64,000 bases of DNA, from NCBI RefSeq assembly GCF_012427845.1, contig NZ_CP038498.1, forward strand, positions 1,736,001-1,800,000, read 5' to 3'. The notes under the pieces were generated by a model. That model was not told the origin of the DNA and searched no databases. It saw nothing but the letters and a program-made list of their open reading frames with translations. Within the stretch, counting starts at the first letter, position 1. The number at the start of each line of letters is the position of its first letter. Below, piece by piece: positions 37,439-46,188 of this stretch. The position numbers were made by a program, and so were the translations under genes. Source of the stretch: Pectobacterium punjabense. GTDB lineage: Bacteria; Pseudomonadota; Gammaproteobacteria; Enterobacterales; Enterobacteriaceae.

Positions 37439-38092
37439 ATGAACCCTATCTATTGGGCGTTTTTCATCGGTCTGCTGATAAACATACCATCACTGGCTCC
37501 GGTGCTGTTTCTACATAAGATATCGAAGAAAGTGAAGGTATCGATGGCCCTTAGACTTTTTCTGCTGAACGCCTTCTTGGTACTTTCTGTTGTGACGCTA
37601 TCGCAGAACACCACGCAAAAATACGGACTGTTCCCGATATGGCTGGTTATTACTGCTATTGGGCTATTTGTGATTATACTTGTGCCAACGATAAAATTTG
37701 TACGTAAGCATTTAACCGTAGGTAAAAGCAGGGCTGTTATCCTCTCATCATTCCTGATTGTCTATGTTGTCAGGTTTCATGGCGTGTTTTCAGATGGAAA
37801 TGGTAGTGGCTATACAGTTAATGGATACAATACGGTGTGGACGTTGTTCTTTCTGTTTGCCTGCCTGTTGACTTATCTCGGTTGTGCTGGGAGTAAAACA
37901 TATTCCGGTTATTCTGCGCCGTCATCTGCATCGCAACCAGATTATTTTAAGCCGAACAAAGAATATGAAACACAATCCCAAATTGATTACGATATTGCTG
38001 TGAAGGGACGGAGTATTCTTTCCGACCCCAATCTGAGTGTTGTTGAGCAGCAGCGTTATCGCGATGCTCTAGAGCATAAAGATGGGATTTAA
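37439..38092 (+). CDS. Membrane protein, unknown
   Basis: The 217-residue protein has about five hydrophobic helices (for example IYWAFFIGLLINIPSLAPVL, LPIWLVITAIGLFVIIL-like, TVWTLFFLFACLLTYLGC) and a cytoplasmic, tyrosine- and serine-rich tail. It lies 16 bases after the lipoprotein gene with AGGAAAAATGCT upstream. No family is recognized. Confidence 0.7.
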   Translation: MNPIYWAFFIGLLINIPSLAPVLFLHKISKKVKVSMALRLFLLNAFLVLSVVTLSQNTTQKYGLFPIWLVITAIGLFVIILVPTIKFVRKHLTVGKSRAVILSSFLIVYVVRFHGVFSDGNGSGYTVNGYNTVWTLFFLFACLLTYLGCAGSKTYSGYSAPSSASQPDYFKPNKEYETQSQIDYDIAVKGRSILSDPNLSVVEQQRYRDALEHKDGI

Positions 38093-38191
38093 AATGTTAC
38101 TATCGGCTGAGTTGAATTTATAAATTCTATTGCATAGCAAGGCAACATTCATATTGGATATATTTAAAAAATATGAATGTTGCACATCGAA

Positions 38192-39676
38192 TTATATTTT
38201 CTTAACACATGATGCAATAATGTGGTTTATAGGTGATGCTTTTGAAAAATAATCAAGGATGTAATTTCTTTCTCCGGTTTTTTGGCTTCTTGACCCTATT
38301 GCTGATGACCATGATAACCAATCTGACTGGCCTGTGCTAAGGTATCCATTTCTTATTTCCTTTAAACCAAATCCATTTTCTGGTATCTCTAATATTTTTG
38401 ATCGTGAAATCTTAAAATCACCGGATAGTTCAAATAATTTCAGTAAAACAGAACCATATTCACCTTCACCTAATAAATAATCCTCAACAATAGCACCAAT
38501 CCAGAATAACTGATACTCTAGGAAATTACTGTTTGAGTTTAGATAGTTGAGTAATACATTTACTAATTCTTTTTTGTCTCTGATGCCAGAGCAAACGGTA
38601 TAGATATGTTTTATTAGGTTGGGGAACCTTGTCAATAGCATTGGTATCTGACTAAGTAAGCTATCGTTATGTGTTCTCAGAAAGCCAAGTATTAAATCCG
38701 CATCTGCTTCTTCCAAGTTCTCATCTTTCAGAAGTTCAATTAATGCATTAACCTGATTTATATCAAGATTCTTGATTACTTCAATATTCATTTCAACTAA
38801 CTCAACACCAGAGGCAGTGGGGATTTCTTCATATTCAGTCACAATCTCTTTTAGTGAGGCCTTTATCTGGCTTAAGGTATCTTTAATATCACCTATTGAA
38901 TTATCAAAGGAAGTCTTGGATGGATTAACATTAAGTGAAACCTGTCCAAGCAATTGTTGGATTTTAATGAAATCGTTGTTTAATACATCTATATTATTAT
39001 CAAATAGTGTAAAATCATCCATAAATCTCACTATTTTTTCCGATTTAAGTTGTCCATGTAGATCAATGAGTTTTAAGAATTCATTGCCTATCATTTTTGT
39101 CGGGTAAATACCATGTGGCATAAAATCAATGCTTCTACCAGCATTGATTTCTCTGAAAAACTGCCCCAGAGCACCTACATCGGTTGCTGTGACGGCATTT
39201 TTTGATTCAAACCAACTAACTACATCATGGTGGTATAAGCTATTAAAATAAGATGCTACATCAAAATGAATGTTGTGTGCATATTCTTGAGAGCAAGAAC
39301 GCAAATGCTGTTTATATTCATTGTACGATATATGAACTGGTATGCGGCTTCCATCTTTAAATCTATAACCGAAACTTTTTCTTCTCTCACTTACTTCTGG
39401 TCTAAATATAGCTCGGTTTCGATAAATGACATCATAAATAAAATATTCAGCAATGGGATCTAACTTTACAGTTCTACGAAGATGACCTTTCGGTTTTGTT
39501 GCAAACACTTTATGTTGAGATAGGAAGCTATCTGTCGTGAATGATGAGTTTATTACTTTTCTATATATATAATCAGACATATCAGTCGCATGATTTTTGA
39601 ATAAAATCAAATTCGTTTTTAATGGGTAAAGTGTCGCGGGGAAATCTGTTTCAAAAAAATCTACTGTTGATGTCAT
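38192..39676 (-). CDS. Reverse transcriptase of the Abi/UG (defence) type
   Basis: Palm-domain motifs are in order in this 494-residue protein: motif A IHFDVASYFNSLY (D139), motif B MPHGIYPTKMIGNEF (residues 187 to 200), motif C RFMDDFTLF (catalytic DD at 220 to 221) and a motif D/E LNVNPSKT. Residues 270 to 494 form a helical-repeat tail with no group II intron maturase or X domain. This architecture matches antiphage Abi/UG reverse transcriptases, several of which act alone. The subgroup cannot be fixed by eye. It lies just downstream of the relaxase gene on the same strand. Confidence 0.82.
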   Translation of the reverse strand: MTSTVDFFETDFPATLYPLKTNLILFKNHATDMSDYIYRKVINSSFTTDSFLSQHKVFATKPKGHLRRTVKLDPIAEYFIYDVIYRNRAIFRPEVSERRKSFGYRFKDGSRIPVHISYNEYKQHLRSCSQEYAHNIHFDVASYFNSLYHHDVVSWFESKNAVTATDVGALGQFFREINAGRSIDFMPHGIYPTKMIGNEFLKLIDLHGQLKSEKIVRFMDDFTLFDNNIDVLNNDFIKIQQLLGQVSLNVNPSKTSFDNSIGDIKDTLSQIKASLKEIVTEYEEIPTASGVELVEMNIEVIKNLDINQVNALIELLKDENLEEADADLILGFLRTHNDSLLSQIPMLLTRFPNLIKHIYTVCSGIRDKKELVNVLLNYLNSNSNFLEYQLFWIGAIVEDYLLGEGEYGSVLLKLFELSGDFKISRSKILEIPENGFGLKEIRNGYLSTGQSDWLSWSSAIGSRSQKTGERNYILDYFSKASPINHIIASCVKKI

Positions 39677-39858
39677 TGCTAAATCCTTATCGGACTGTCC
39701 GTGTCTTGCTTAATAGGTTAAAATAAATTCAAATGAACTTCTAATAAATCAATGAATTATATCTTACATATACTATGTTTTTTTAATATGGGGAATGTTT
39801 ATTTTGTGTATCATGCTAATAATTAACACTGTTGGTTTTAGGGGCCAAGGCGCTCAAA

Positions 39859-41253
39859 TTATTTCCAGCAGGACGGAAAACTTGGTGGTACTAACTTAGG
39901 CGTTTTTGGAGACTTATCCCCCGAAAGCGTAGGTATGTAGTCCAGCGCGTTATCTGGTTGTTCGGGCTTAGGCTGACGGCTTGGGAAACGCCTGATCTCC
40001 TCCTTGGTTGGACTATATGTGTCACTGTTAAATCTGGCACGTCTCTTATGCTCAGCGCGTGGAACATAGATCCCCAGTACCTCATCAAACACGTAGTTTT
40101 CGGCAATACGTTTATCGTGCTCAACATCAGGAGCGACGGGCTTCTTCTTGGCCCAGACAAATCTTTCTTTTATATACTCAACTACCAACAAGGTGAAACG
40201 CTTGAACAAACCCGTCTGACGAGGTTTAACCTGCTTTCTCTTACTTTTACCGGGAGCGCGTTTAATCGCTCTGGCAGTTGAAGAGGATGAGGTTTTCAAT
40301 TTAGTGCGTGTATGAGGCGTAGGAGCAAGCAGAACAGGTTTTTGGCCTGCTGATGATGCCGACTGCGCACCCGTATCGGTTAAGATGATTTCTACTGGTT
40401 CAGAGAGCTGTGATACGGTGAAACTGTTAAGGTTTACCACGATTTGCAGATCCAAATCTTTAAAGACACCATATGTGGCCTGAGCTTCTTGTTTCATCTC
40501 ATCACGAACAGCCTGTTCCTCTGCACGCTGCTTCTGAACGCTCTTGCTGTTCCACTTGGCGCGATGAACACGTTGCATTGCTGGGCGGCTGGTTGCTGTT
40601 GCCTTGGCAAGCCATAGTGCTTTTTCTTCTACATCTAAAGTGATAGCAGCATTTTCAAGTGCTTCATTGTGTTGAACATTAATAGAACGGTGATCGATAC
40701 GTTCTGACACACCGGATGTCTTAAGATAGCGATTGGCAATCACTGACCATGATTCTCGCCAGAGGATCACGTTTTTCTTGTCATTCCAGCTTCTTTCTTT
40801 TTTGCCAAAGCCATCTGCGGTGATCGGTTTTAATGTCAACATCACATGGGCATGGGGGTTTTGACTATCCAGATCATGGAAAGCGATATCAGCAATCATG
40901 CCTTTATCGACAAAGTTCTTCTGGCAGTATTCAAGCACCAGTTTAATTTTATCTTCATTGCTAAGTTCACATGGAATAGCCACATCAAAATAACGGGCTG
41001 TTTGACCATCCTTTTGACGCTCAACTCTTTCAACTTCATTCCATAGTGCTGTTGAGCTTTCAATAATATGAGAAGGAGCAAAAGTAGGCGCTAATATCTG
41101 ATGATGGAATAAATCTGTTCTGTGGCTGAAATCGTAGGTATTGCCAGTGCGATCATCTGTTATTTTGCAACGCGCATGATAAGCAGCCTTCCTACAGGAA
41201 GACATACCCTCAGAACGTTTCACAATTTTAAACTCCAGATGAAAAATCGCCAT
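39859..41253 (-). CDS. MobA/MobL-family relaxase (MOBQ type)
   Basis: The 464-residue protein has the MobA/MobL layout: catalytic tyrosine near residue 25 (AAYHARC) and the metal-binding histidines of HDLDSQNPHAHVMLT (residues 126 to 140). It would nick oriT and lead DNA transfer through a helper secretion system. The C-terminal third is basic and disordered and has no primase. The candidate oriT lies about 150 bases upstream. Confidence 0.92.
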   Translation of the reverse strand: MAIFHLEFKIVKRSEGMSSCRKAAYHARCKITDDRTGNTYDFSHRTDLFHHQILAPTFAPSHIIESSTALWNEVERVERQKDGQTARYFDVAIPCELSNEDKIKLVLEYCQKNFVDKGMIADIAFHDLDSQNPHAHVMLTLKPITADGFGKKERSWNDKKNVILWRESWSVIANRYLKTSGVSERIDHRSINVQHNEALENAAITLDVEEKALWLAKATATSRPAMQRVHRAKWNSKSVQKQRAEEQAVRDEMKQEAQATYGVFKDLDLQIVVNLNSFTVSQLSEPVEIILTDTGAQSASSAGQKPVLLAPTPHTRTKLKTSSSSTARAIKRAPGKSKRKQVKPRQTGLFKRFTLLVVEYIKERFVWAKKKPVAPDVEHDKRIAENYVFDEVLGIYVPRAEHKRRARFNSDTYSPTKEEIRRFPSRQPKPEQPDNALDYIPTLSGDKSPKTPKLVPPSFPSCWK

Positions 41254-41929
41254 ATAATAAAAGACCTTAATATAATAAAAACTATCAAATAAACATTAAC
41301 GCTAACTATGCTGGTTTTAGTTTTTCGCAAGAAAAACTCAGGGGTTGACGTTGAACTTGGTTTTGCTTTTAGCCTGCGGCAGGCAACCGTCGGTAGACCC
41401 CACACGCTCACGAAGTGAGTGTATAAGTGGGCATTGTTTTCTTAAAAAAAGAAACAATGTAAAAGCTCCTCTCATTAATTAATACGAAATATATTACTGT
41501 CTGTAAAACAAAACGCCGAATTAAGCGGCGCAATCTAGATGAAAGGGCGAAGTATTCCGCGATATTGTTTAGATGGGTTTTAAATGGCGTCCGAAGGACA
41601 AGAGAAGTGTTAATTTATCCCGCCGTAAGGCGGGAAAGCTCTAAAACAAGAAAATAGGCGAGTTATAGGTGGTTTTCCCTGTTGCACAATTCACAGGTTA
41701 ATGGAAATTTTCAGGATAAAATGCAACAGGTAAAAACAAAAACACTAATGATAAAAATTAAGTAACGTGGTGAGTGTCAGATAAAATAGTTAGTGATTAC
41801 TATCATGTGGTGTTGCTGATTTTTATTTTACTTTGCCATTTTGAGTTTTTTTTGTATTTTTTTTGACAAAGAATAATAAGTTGAGTAAGTAATATATAAC
41901 AATTATTAATTAACAAGAGAGGATTTAGA
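41254..41929. other. oriT-containing intergenic region
   Basis: This 676-base region has no gene. It holds the oriT-like hairpin at 41404, a CCCGCC-GTAA-GGCGGG hairpin near 41618, and short direct repeats around GTTGCACA and TGCAACAG near 41680 to 41730. The end should hold the promoter for the gene at 41930. Confidence 0.6.
41404..41432 (+). other. Candidate MOBQ-type origin of transfer (oriT)
   Basis: ACGCTCAC, GAA, GTGAGTGT is an inverted repeat with one mismatch, followed at once by ATAAGTGGGC. R1162/RSF1010-type oriTs have the same layout: a hairpin with GAA loop and then a TAAGTGCGCCCT-like nick region. Its place next to the relaxase gene supports the call; the exact nick base is inference. 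Confidence 0.6.
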
Positions 41930-42682
41930 ATGGGAGGTTTGATAACAACAGCAGCACGCCTTAAAGATGGTACGGTTGTAAGCTTTAGGCACTATACCAA
42001 CAATGAATTTAACCTTGTCTTGAGACAAGATGATTTTATTAAGGAAATGAAAAGGATTTCTCCAAGCATAAAAATATCACCTAAAAGGAAATACATGAAA
42101 CTCAGCAGGGATGATGTTATTGATAAGTTTGAAAGAAGGTTCTCAAAGACAACGTTTGATTATGTGTATGGGAATAGTTTTTTAGTTCCTGTTGGGTATG
42201 GAATAAACTTCTTTGATTATAGGAAAAATGTGGCATTTTCGGTGAATGCTTTTTCAAGCAATTTGCATTTTTTGACTTACAACTTAATGTCTAATCCGAT
42301 AGTCATAAAAATGCTTAAAGAGGGGGTTATGTTTACAGAGAGTGATCTTGTTCGCTTATCTCATAATGTACCTTTCGTTTATTTGAGGGAGCTATTAAAA
42401 CTCAAAGAGCTTAAAGATATCAATGCATTATATGATGAAAATGGAAATGTCCTTGATCTTAAAGACCGTGACACATTTGATATCATTCGTTCTTTTTTTG
42501 ATGGAAATTTAGTCAAGGGTGAATATTTCAAGTTAAGAGTTAAATATCCGGGTTGGAATTTTTACTCTCATTCCGATAGGGAGGATGGATTCGATATATT
42601 GAAGGCTTACTTAGAAAAGGAAAACCTCCTGACTAAAAATGATAAGATTTCGTGGGGGCTATTCGAGTCAAATGGGCGATAA
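41930..42682 (+). CDS. Unknown 250-residue protein
   Basis: Not recognized. AGAGAGG precedes the ATG. It opens with a strand-rich region (GGLITTAARLKDGTVVSFRH) that looks like a binding fold, then is helical and basic. It lies between the oriT region and a possible nuclease gene that faces it. Confidence 0.65.
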   Translation: MGGLITTAARLKDGTVVSFRHYTNNEFNLVLRQDDFIKEMKRISPSIKISPKRKYMKLSRDDVIDKFERRFSKTTFDYVYGNSFLVPVGYGINFFDYRKNVAFSVNAFSSNLHFLTYNLMSNPIVIKMLKEGVMFTESDLVRLSHNVPFVYLRELLKLKELKDINALYDENGNVLDLKDRDTFDIIRSFFDGNLVKGEYFKLRVKYPGWNFYSHSDREDGFDILKAYLEKENLLTKNDKISWGLFESNGR

Positions 42683-42725
42683 TTGAACATGGCAACGGTT
42701 GATGTTGCCATGCATATTCTATGCG

Positions 42726-43412
42726 TTAAGACCTATTTTTAGGTTTATTCTGACGCTTAGGTTTTAGCGTTATTGTTGGCTTAGGTAAGTTTGTTTTTAT
42801 TTCTATAAGAAACCTATTAAACTCATTAAGATCACTTTTTAACATCGTATTAATGTCATCTGTATTAGTTTCTCCATGTAAACAAGCCATAGCATGGTCT
42901 ATAAGATAATCATCGAAAATTATACTATCTTCATGGAAATACTGCTTTTCACGATCTCCTATATGAACGACAGGAATCTGATGGCTGTTATCTCTTAAAA
43001 TCACGATATAATGTTCAGTGACTCTCGCCATCTTCGCGCATTGTACTGAGAGATCTTTAGTATCAGAGCTTTTTAACGTGTTATTTTTGGCCTGACCTAT
43101 GATACCTTTTTGAAGGCTTTCATCGGATGTAGAAATCCATTCTATCTTAATCCCAAAATCACATCCGAATCTGTGTTCAGGAGAATTTTTTCCCTTGTGT
43201 GCAGTTTTTGATGTCTCAAAGCGTAAATAATATCCATTACCAAAAGATATCTCTGCTAATGATAACCCAGCGCAAAATGCAGCGAAAAAATCATCCTCTT
43301 GTTTATAACTTTTCCTTGTAAAAATATCAGTGATTTTTATCAGTTTAGCATGTAATTTCGTTTTTAATTCATTGTATTCATCGATAGAAATATTTAGCCT
43401 TTCGTTACTCAT
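42726..43412 (-). CDS. Possible QAK-type PD-(D/E)XK nuclease
   Basis: The 228-residue protein has E79, D85 in HRFGCDFGIKIEW and Q107-A-K109 in KGIIGQAKNNT, the order E...D...QxK seen in Mrr-like and other restriction-fold nucleases. A conserved histidine-rich segment and basic tail follow. It may be a defence or DNA-processing nuclease. The match is by motif only, and the family name is not known to me. Confidence 0.5.
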   Translation of the reverse strand: MSNERLNISIDEYNELKTKLHAKLIKITDIFTRKSYKQEDDFFAAFCAGLSLAEISFGNGYYLRFETSKTAHKGKNSPEHRFGCDFGIKIEWISTSDESLQKGIIGQAKNNTLKSSDTKDLSVQCAKMARVTEHYIVILRDNSHQIPVVHIGDREKQYFHEDSIIFDDYLIDHAMACLHGETNTDDINTMLKSDLNEFNRFLIEIKTNLPKPTITLKPKRQNKPKNRS

Positions 43413-43732
43413 TTATAGTCCTTAATAATTATGAGTGTCAATTTTCTACTTGTTGTTAAGTGCTTGTGATAGTTTATGTATTTTGAAGCGTCAGGAAATA
43501 ATAGCAGACTTAAAATGGAAATAAAATTATTTTAGGTTGATAGGTCTCACGTATAACTTTTCGCCTCGCGCGATGAGAAGTGAAGCATCAATGTGAAAAA
43601 CTATTTAGGTTAGTTGGATGAAATAACATTAATTTTGATGGGTTTGTTTTTATAAAATAAAATGAGTTTCCTGTATTGATAATTATTAAAAATATGGTAA
43701 AGGATAACCTATAACAAATACAAGGAGGTGTA
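43413..43732. other. Gap with a motif shared with the second element
   Basis: No gene is seen in 320 bases. Bases 43583 to 43608 (AGCATCAATGTG then AAACTATTTAG) recur with a few changes at 55079 to 55104. The right end carries AAGGAGG, the ribosome site for the next gene. Confidence 0.5.
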
Positions 43733-43981
43733 ATGTATAAAAACAATGATGAAGCCATTGATTGGGAAGCCAAAAAACTGCTTGATGAAGGTGTTTATAC
43801 CGATACAGAACAAGCCTATTTAGAAGCAGAAAAAATAGTAGTTAACATAAGGGAACAAGCAAAGCAGCGCCAGATTAAACAACAGTTCAAGATGAAAATA
43901 AAATCAATCAAGAAAAAACTGAATAATGATGACTATGCGAATATCCCTTACAATAAAAATAGAAAATATTGGGATAATTAA
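43733..43981 (+). CDS. Small basic protein in the mobilization pair
   Basis: The 82-residue helical protein is rich in lysine and glutamine (INIREQAKQRQIKQQF-like region). A near-perfect AAGGAGGTG precedes the ATG. It ends two bases before the TraD-like gene, so the two are one transcript. It may be a MobC-like accessory protein; sequence alone does not prove that. Confidence 0.6.
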   Translation: MYKNNDEAIDWEAKKLLDEGVYTDTEQAYLEAEKIVVNIREQAKQRQIKQQFKMKIKSIKKKLNNDDYANIPYNKNRKYWDN

Positions 43982-43983
43982 AT

Positions 43984-44268
43984 ATGACAACAAAAACGAT
44001 AAAACAACAACTTGCAGCAGCACAGGAACGTCTATACTTCTTGGAGGCTAAAAAGAAACAGCAAACGAAAAAAGAAAATACACGTCAGAAAATTATTTTC
44101 GGTGCAGAGGTTGCCAAAGTCTTAGGATGTGATATTGGTTATGTAGATAAGGAATTGGTCTTTGGGATTCTGCTTGATATCCCAAATCTTCATGAAAGTG
44201 ATATTGAAAGGTATAAAGCACAAGGCCAAACTTATATCGAAAATGTTTTAAATAAATCCAAACAGTAG
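43984..44268 (+). CDS. TraD/MobD-like mobilization accessory protein
   Basis: The 94-residue protein has a coiled N-terminal half (LAAAQERLYFLEAKKKQQTK) followed by ENTRQKIIFGAEVAKVL and LVFGILLDIPNL, the pattern of small TraD-type conjugal transfer proteins that accompany MobA/MobL relaxases. It would help relaxosome formation at oriT. It is immediately downstream of the small basic protein. Confidence 0.62.
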   Translation: MTTKTIKQQLAAAQERLYFLEAKKKQQTKKENTRQKIIFGAEVAKVLGCDIGYVDKELVFGILLDIPNLHESDIERYKAQGQTYIENVLNKSKQ

Positions 44269-44373
44269 TTTTCCTTTTCACGTCCGAACGGTGAGCCGAC
44301 CTAAAACTTGTTTTTAGGTCGGTGAGCTGTTGAGCAAGCCCCAGAGGGCGCGGTAGCTGATTTATTATCAACA

Positions 44374-44733
44374 CTATCTCAGGAAGAGATTTGCAGCATA
44401 TTCACCATTGATAAAAACATCACATTCATGATCTGGTGCTGAAAATGCATGGGTTTCTCTTTTGCATCGTGCCATGACTTTTTTACCGTTGTAGGTTGCT
44501 GTATAGACATTGGTGTAACTATTGCTAAAGACCCCGGCTAAACTTTTATCTTGATTCAAGAACGATTCATTTATAATCAGAGTTTCATTTATCCATAGCT
44601 TTAAAACACCGTTTGGCATGTTTGCACTAATTAGAAGTTGTTCGCCATCCTGAGTTCGGTAAGGTTGTTTTGCGGAAAAATTGGTACACCCCACTAGAAA
44701 AAGTGCTCCCAGAAGTAATACTCTGCCTGTCAT
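44374..44733 (-). CDS. Small lipoprotein, unknown
   Basis: The 119-residue protein begins MTGRVLLLGALFLVGCTNFS, a lipoprotein signal with lipobox LVGC. The mature domain is strand-rich with two cysteines (ARCKRETHAFSAPDHECDVF). Position beside mobilization genes hints at a surface role such as entry exclusion, which is only a guess. Confidence 0.68.
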   Translation of the reverse strand: MTGRVLLLGALFLVGCTNFSAKQPYRTQDGEQLLISANMPNGVLKLWINETLIINESFLNQDKSLAGVFSNSYTNVYTATYNGKKVMARCKRETHAFSAPDHECDVFINGEYAANLFLR

Positions 44734-44811
44734 TTCTTGTCCTTAAGTTAAATTTTTATATTTAATTTTAGAAAACACCCCTTTAAATAAAACTTAAAGG
44801 GGTGGGTTTTC

Positions 44812-45213
44812 TCAGATCTCAAAATCTTCCAAAGTCTTACCATTTTCTAGCGCAGCAGCGATAGCTTTTGGTGTACGGCCCTGACCTGTCCATAACTTTT
44901 CATTGCCGTTTTCATCGACATATTTATATTTGGCTGGACGAGGAGCGCGTTTAGATTTTGCTGACTTGGTGGCAGAAACAGAACCGAGCAGTTCAGCCGG
45001 ATCGATACCATCTTCTAACAGTTTGGCTCGAAGAGCTTCAATTTTTGCCAGACGTTCAGCCTGTTCTTGTTGAACTTTGGTTTCTTCTTCACGGCGCTCT
45101 TCAACAATAACGGTGAGCTTTTCCAGCATTTCTTCCAGTGTCGCCAGATCGGTTTCTCGTGCCTGAGCACGCAGGGTACGAATGTTATTTAATACTTTGA
45201 GAGCTTCACTCAT
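44812..45213 (-). CDS. H-NS/StpA-family nucleoid protein carried by the element
   Basis: The 133-residue protein has a full H-NS layout: N-terminal dimerization helices ([20 protein letters not shown]), a coiled linker, and the C-terminal DNA-binding motif [19 protein letters not shown] with preceding YKYVDENG. It would silence AT-rich DNA, including the element itself, and can join host H-NS in mixed filaments. A truncated, H-NST-like partner and a C-terminal remnant are on the same element. Confidence 0.93.
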   Translation of the reverse strand: MSEALKVLNNIRTLRAQARETDLATLEEMLEKLTVIVEERREEETKVQQEQAERLAKIEALRAKLLEDGIDPAELLGSVSATKSAKSKRAPRPAKYKYVDENGNEKLWTGQGRTPKAIAAALENGKTLEDFEI

Positions 45214-45427
45214 GGTTTTTCCCGATAAATTGGTTTAGGTGATGTGTCAAAATTTGACAGCAGACAATGATAATCATATATCAGTATTATCAATGAGTAA
45301 ATAATAAAAATATTAATAGCATCATGATAACGGAGTGTTAATCTGATTTTAAATTGGATATTCATGCATTAGAAATTATATAATAAGTGTAGTTTATTGA
45401 ATAGGTGCTTTATAAAAAGGAGTGGGT

Positions 45428-45784
45428 ATGTATTACTCAATAAGAAAAAGCAGAATGAACAGTCTACATATCATTTCGTTTAAAAAATCGTTTTTTAAAC
45501 GAATAGAAAATGAAGATGGTTGGGTTATTAGGGTTTTTATTCATGTCTTATTACATAAGATAAGAGGGTTTAAACCAAAGGCTGTATTGGATTTGGATTC
45601 TGAAAGTAAAATTAACGATGTAATAAATAAGAATGGTGACTATATTTCTAATGATCATGTTTTACATGTTATCAGTGAGTCTTTTATCGATGGGCTTACG
45701 CATTCAACCATCAAAGATTTTGAGGTGATTTTTACTGCTATCAGTACATTTTTTATGAAAATGCTGGCAAATAATGTGAAATAA
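45428..45784 (+). CDS. Unknown 118-residue protein
   Basis: Not recognized. The ATG at 45428 has AGGAGT five bases upstream; GTG at 45422 is less likely. The chain is basic at the N-terminus and helical at the C-terminus. No partner is clear. Confidence 0.6.
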   Translation: MYYSIRKSRMNSLHIISFKKSFFKRIENEDGWVIRVFIHVLLHKIRGFKPKAVLDLDSESKINDVINKNGDYISNDHVLHVISESFIDGLTHSTIKDFEVIFTAISTFFMKMLANNVK

Positions 45785-45852
45785 AACAGACGCACAGTAT
45801 TTTTTTGTTTTCTTAGTAATCAATAAGATATCAATGAAAATGGTTATGAGTC

Positions 45853-46098
45853 ATGAAAAGGAAAAAATCAAAGAAAAATCCACTTGAGGATACGGCGGTA
45901 TTAAGTCGAGTTGCCAAGAAAGCATCACAGAAAGCGATTGAGGAGGTGTTCAGGGCTGGAATGGCTATCCATTATATTTCAGACGGAAAGCTGATAAAAG
46001 AATACCCTGATGGAAGAAAGGAATGTGTTAAAGACCTGAATATGGAATCTATTTCTCTCGCGTCAGCCGTTCGTCAGTTAACCGGACTTATTGAATAA
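45853..46098 (+). CDS. Small basic protein, unknown
   Basis: The 81-residue protein has a lysine-rich start (MKRKKSKKNPLEDTAVLSRV), a helix and a beta-hairpin-like ISDGKLIKEYPDGRKECV. Similar short proteins are common in enterobacterial elements, but I cannot name the family. It lies 90 bases before pilV. Confidence 0.6.
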   Translation: MKRKKSKKNPLEDTAVLSRVAKKASQKAIEEVFRAGMAIHYISDGKLIKEYPDGRKECVKDLNMESISLASAVRQLTGLIE

Positions 46099-46188
46099 GT
46101 TATCTATGAGTAAGAGTCAATGATATCTTGACCACTTTTTTATTTTTGCTAATTAAATAGTACGTGAAAATAAAAAGGACGGTGAAAA

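Noticed and set aside
39677..39858. A non-coding RNA partner for the reverse transcriptase
   Set aside because: The gap is short and I could not see a retron-like inverted-repeat pair or a stable fold; comparison with relatives would be needed.
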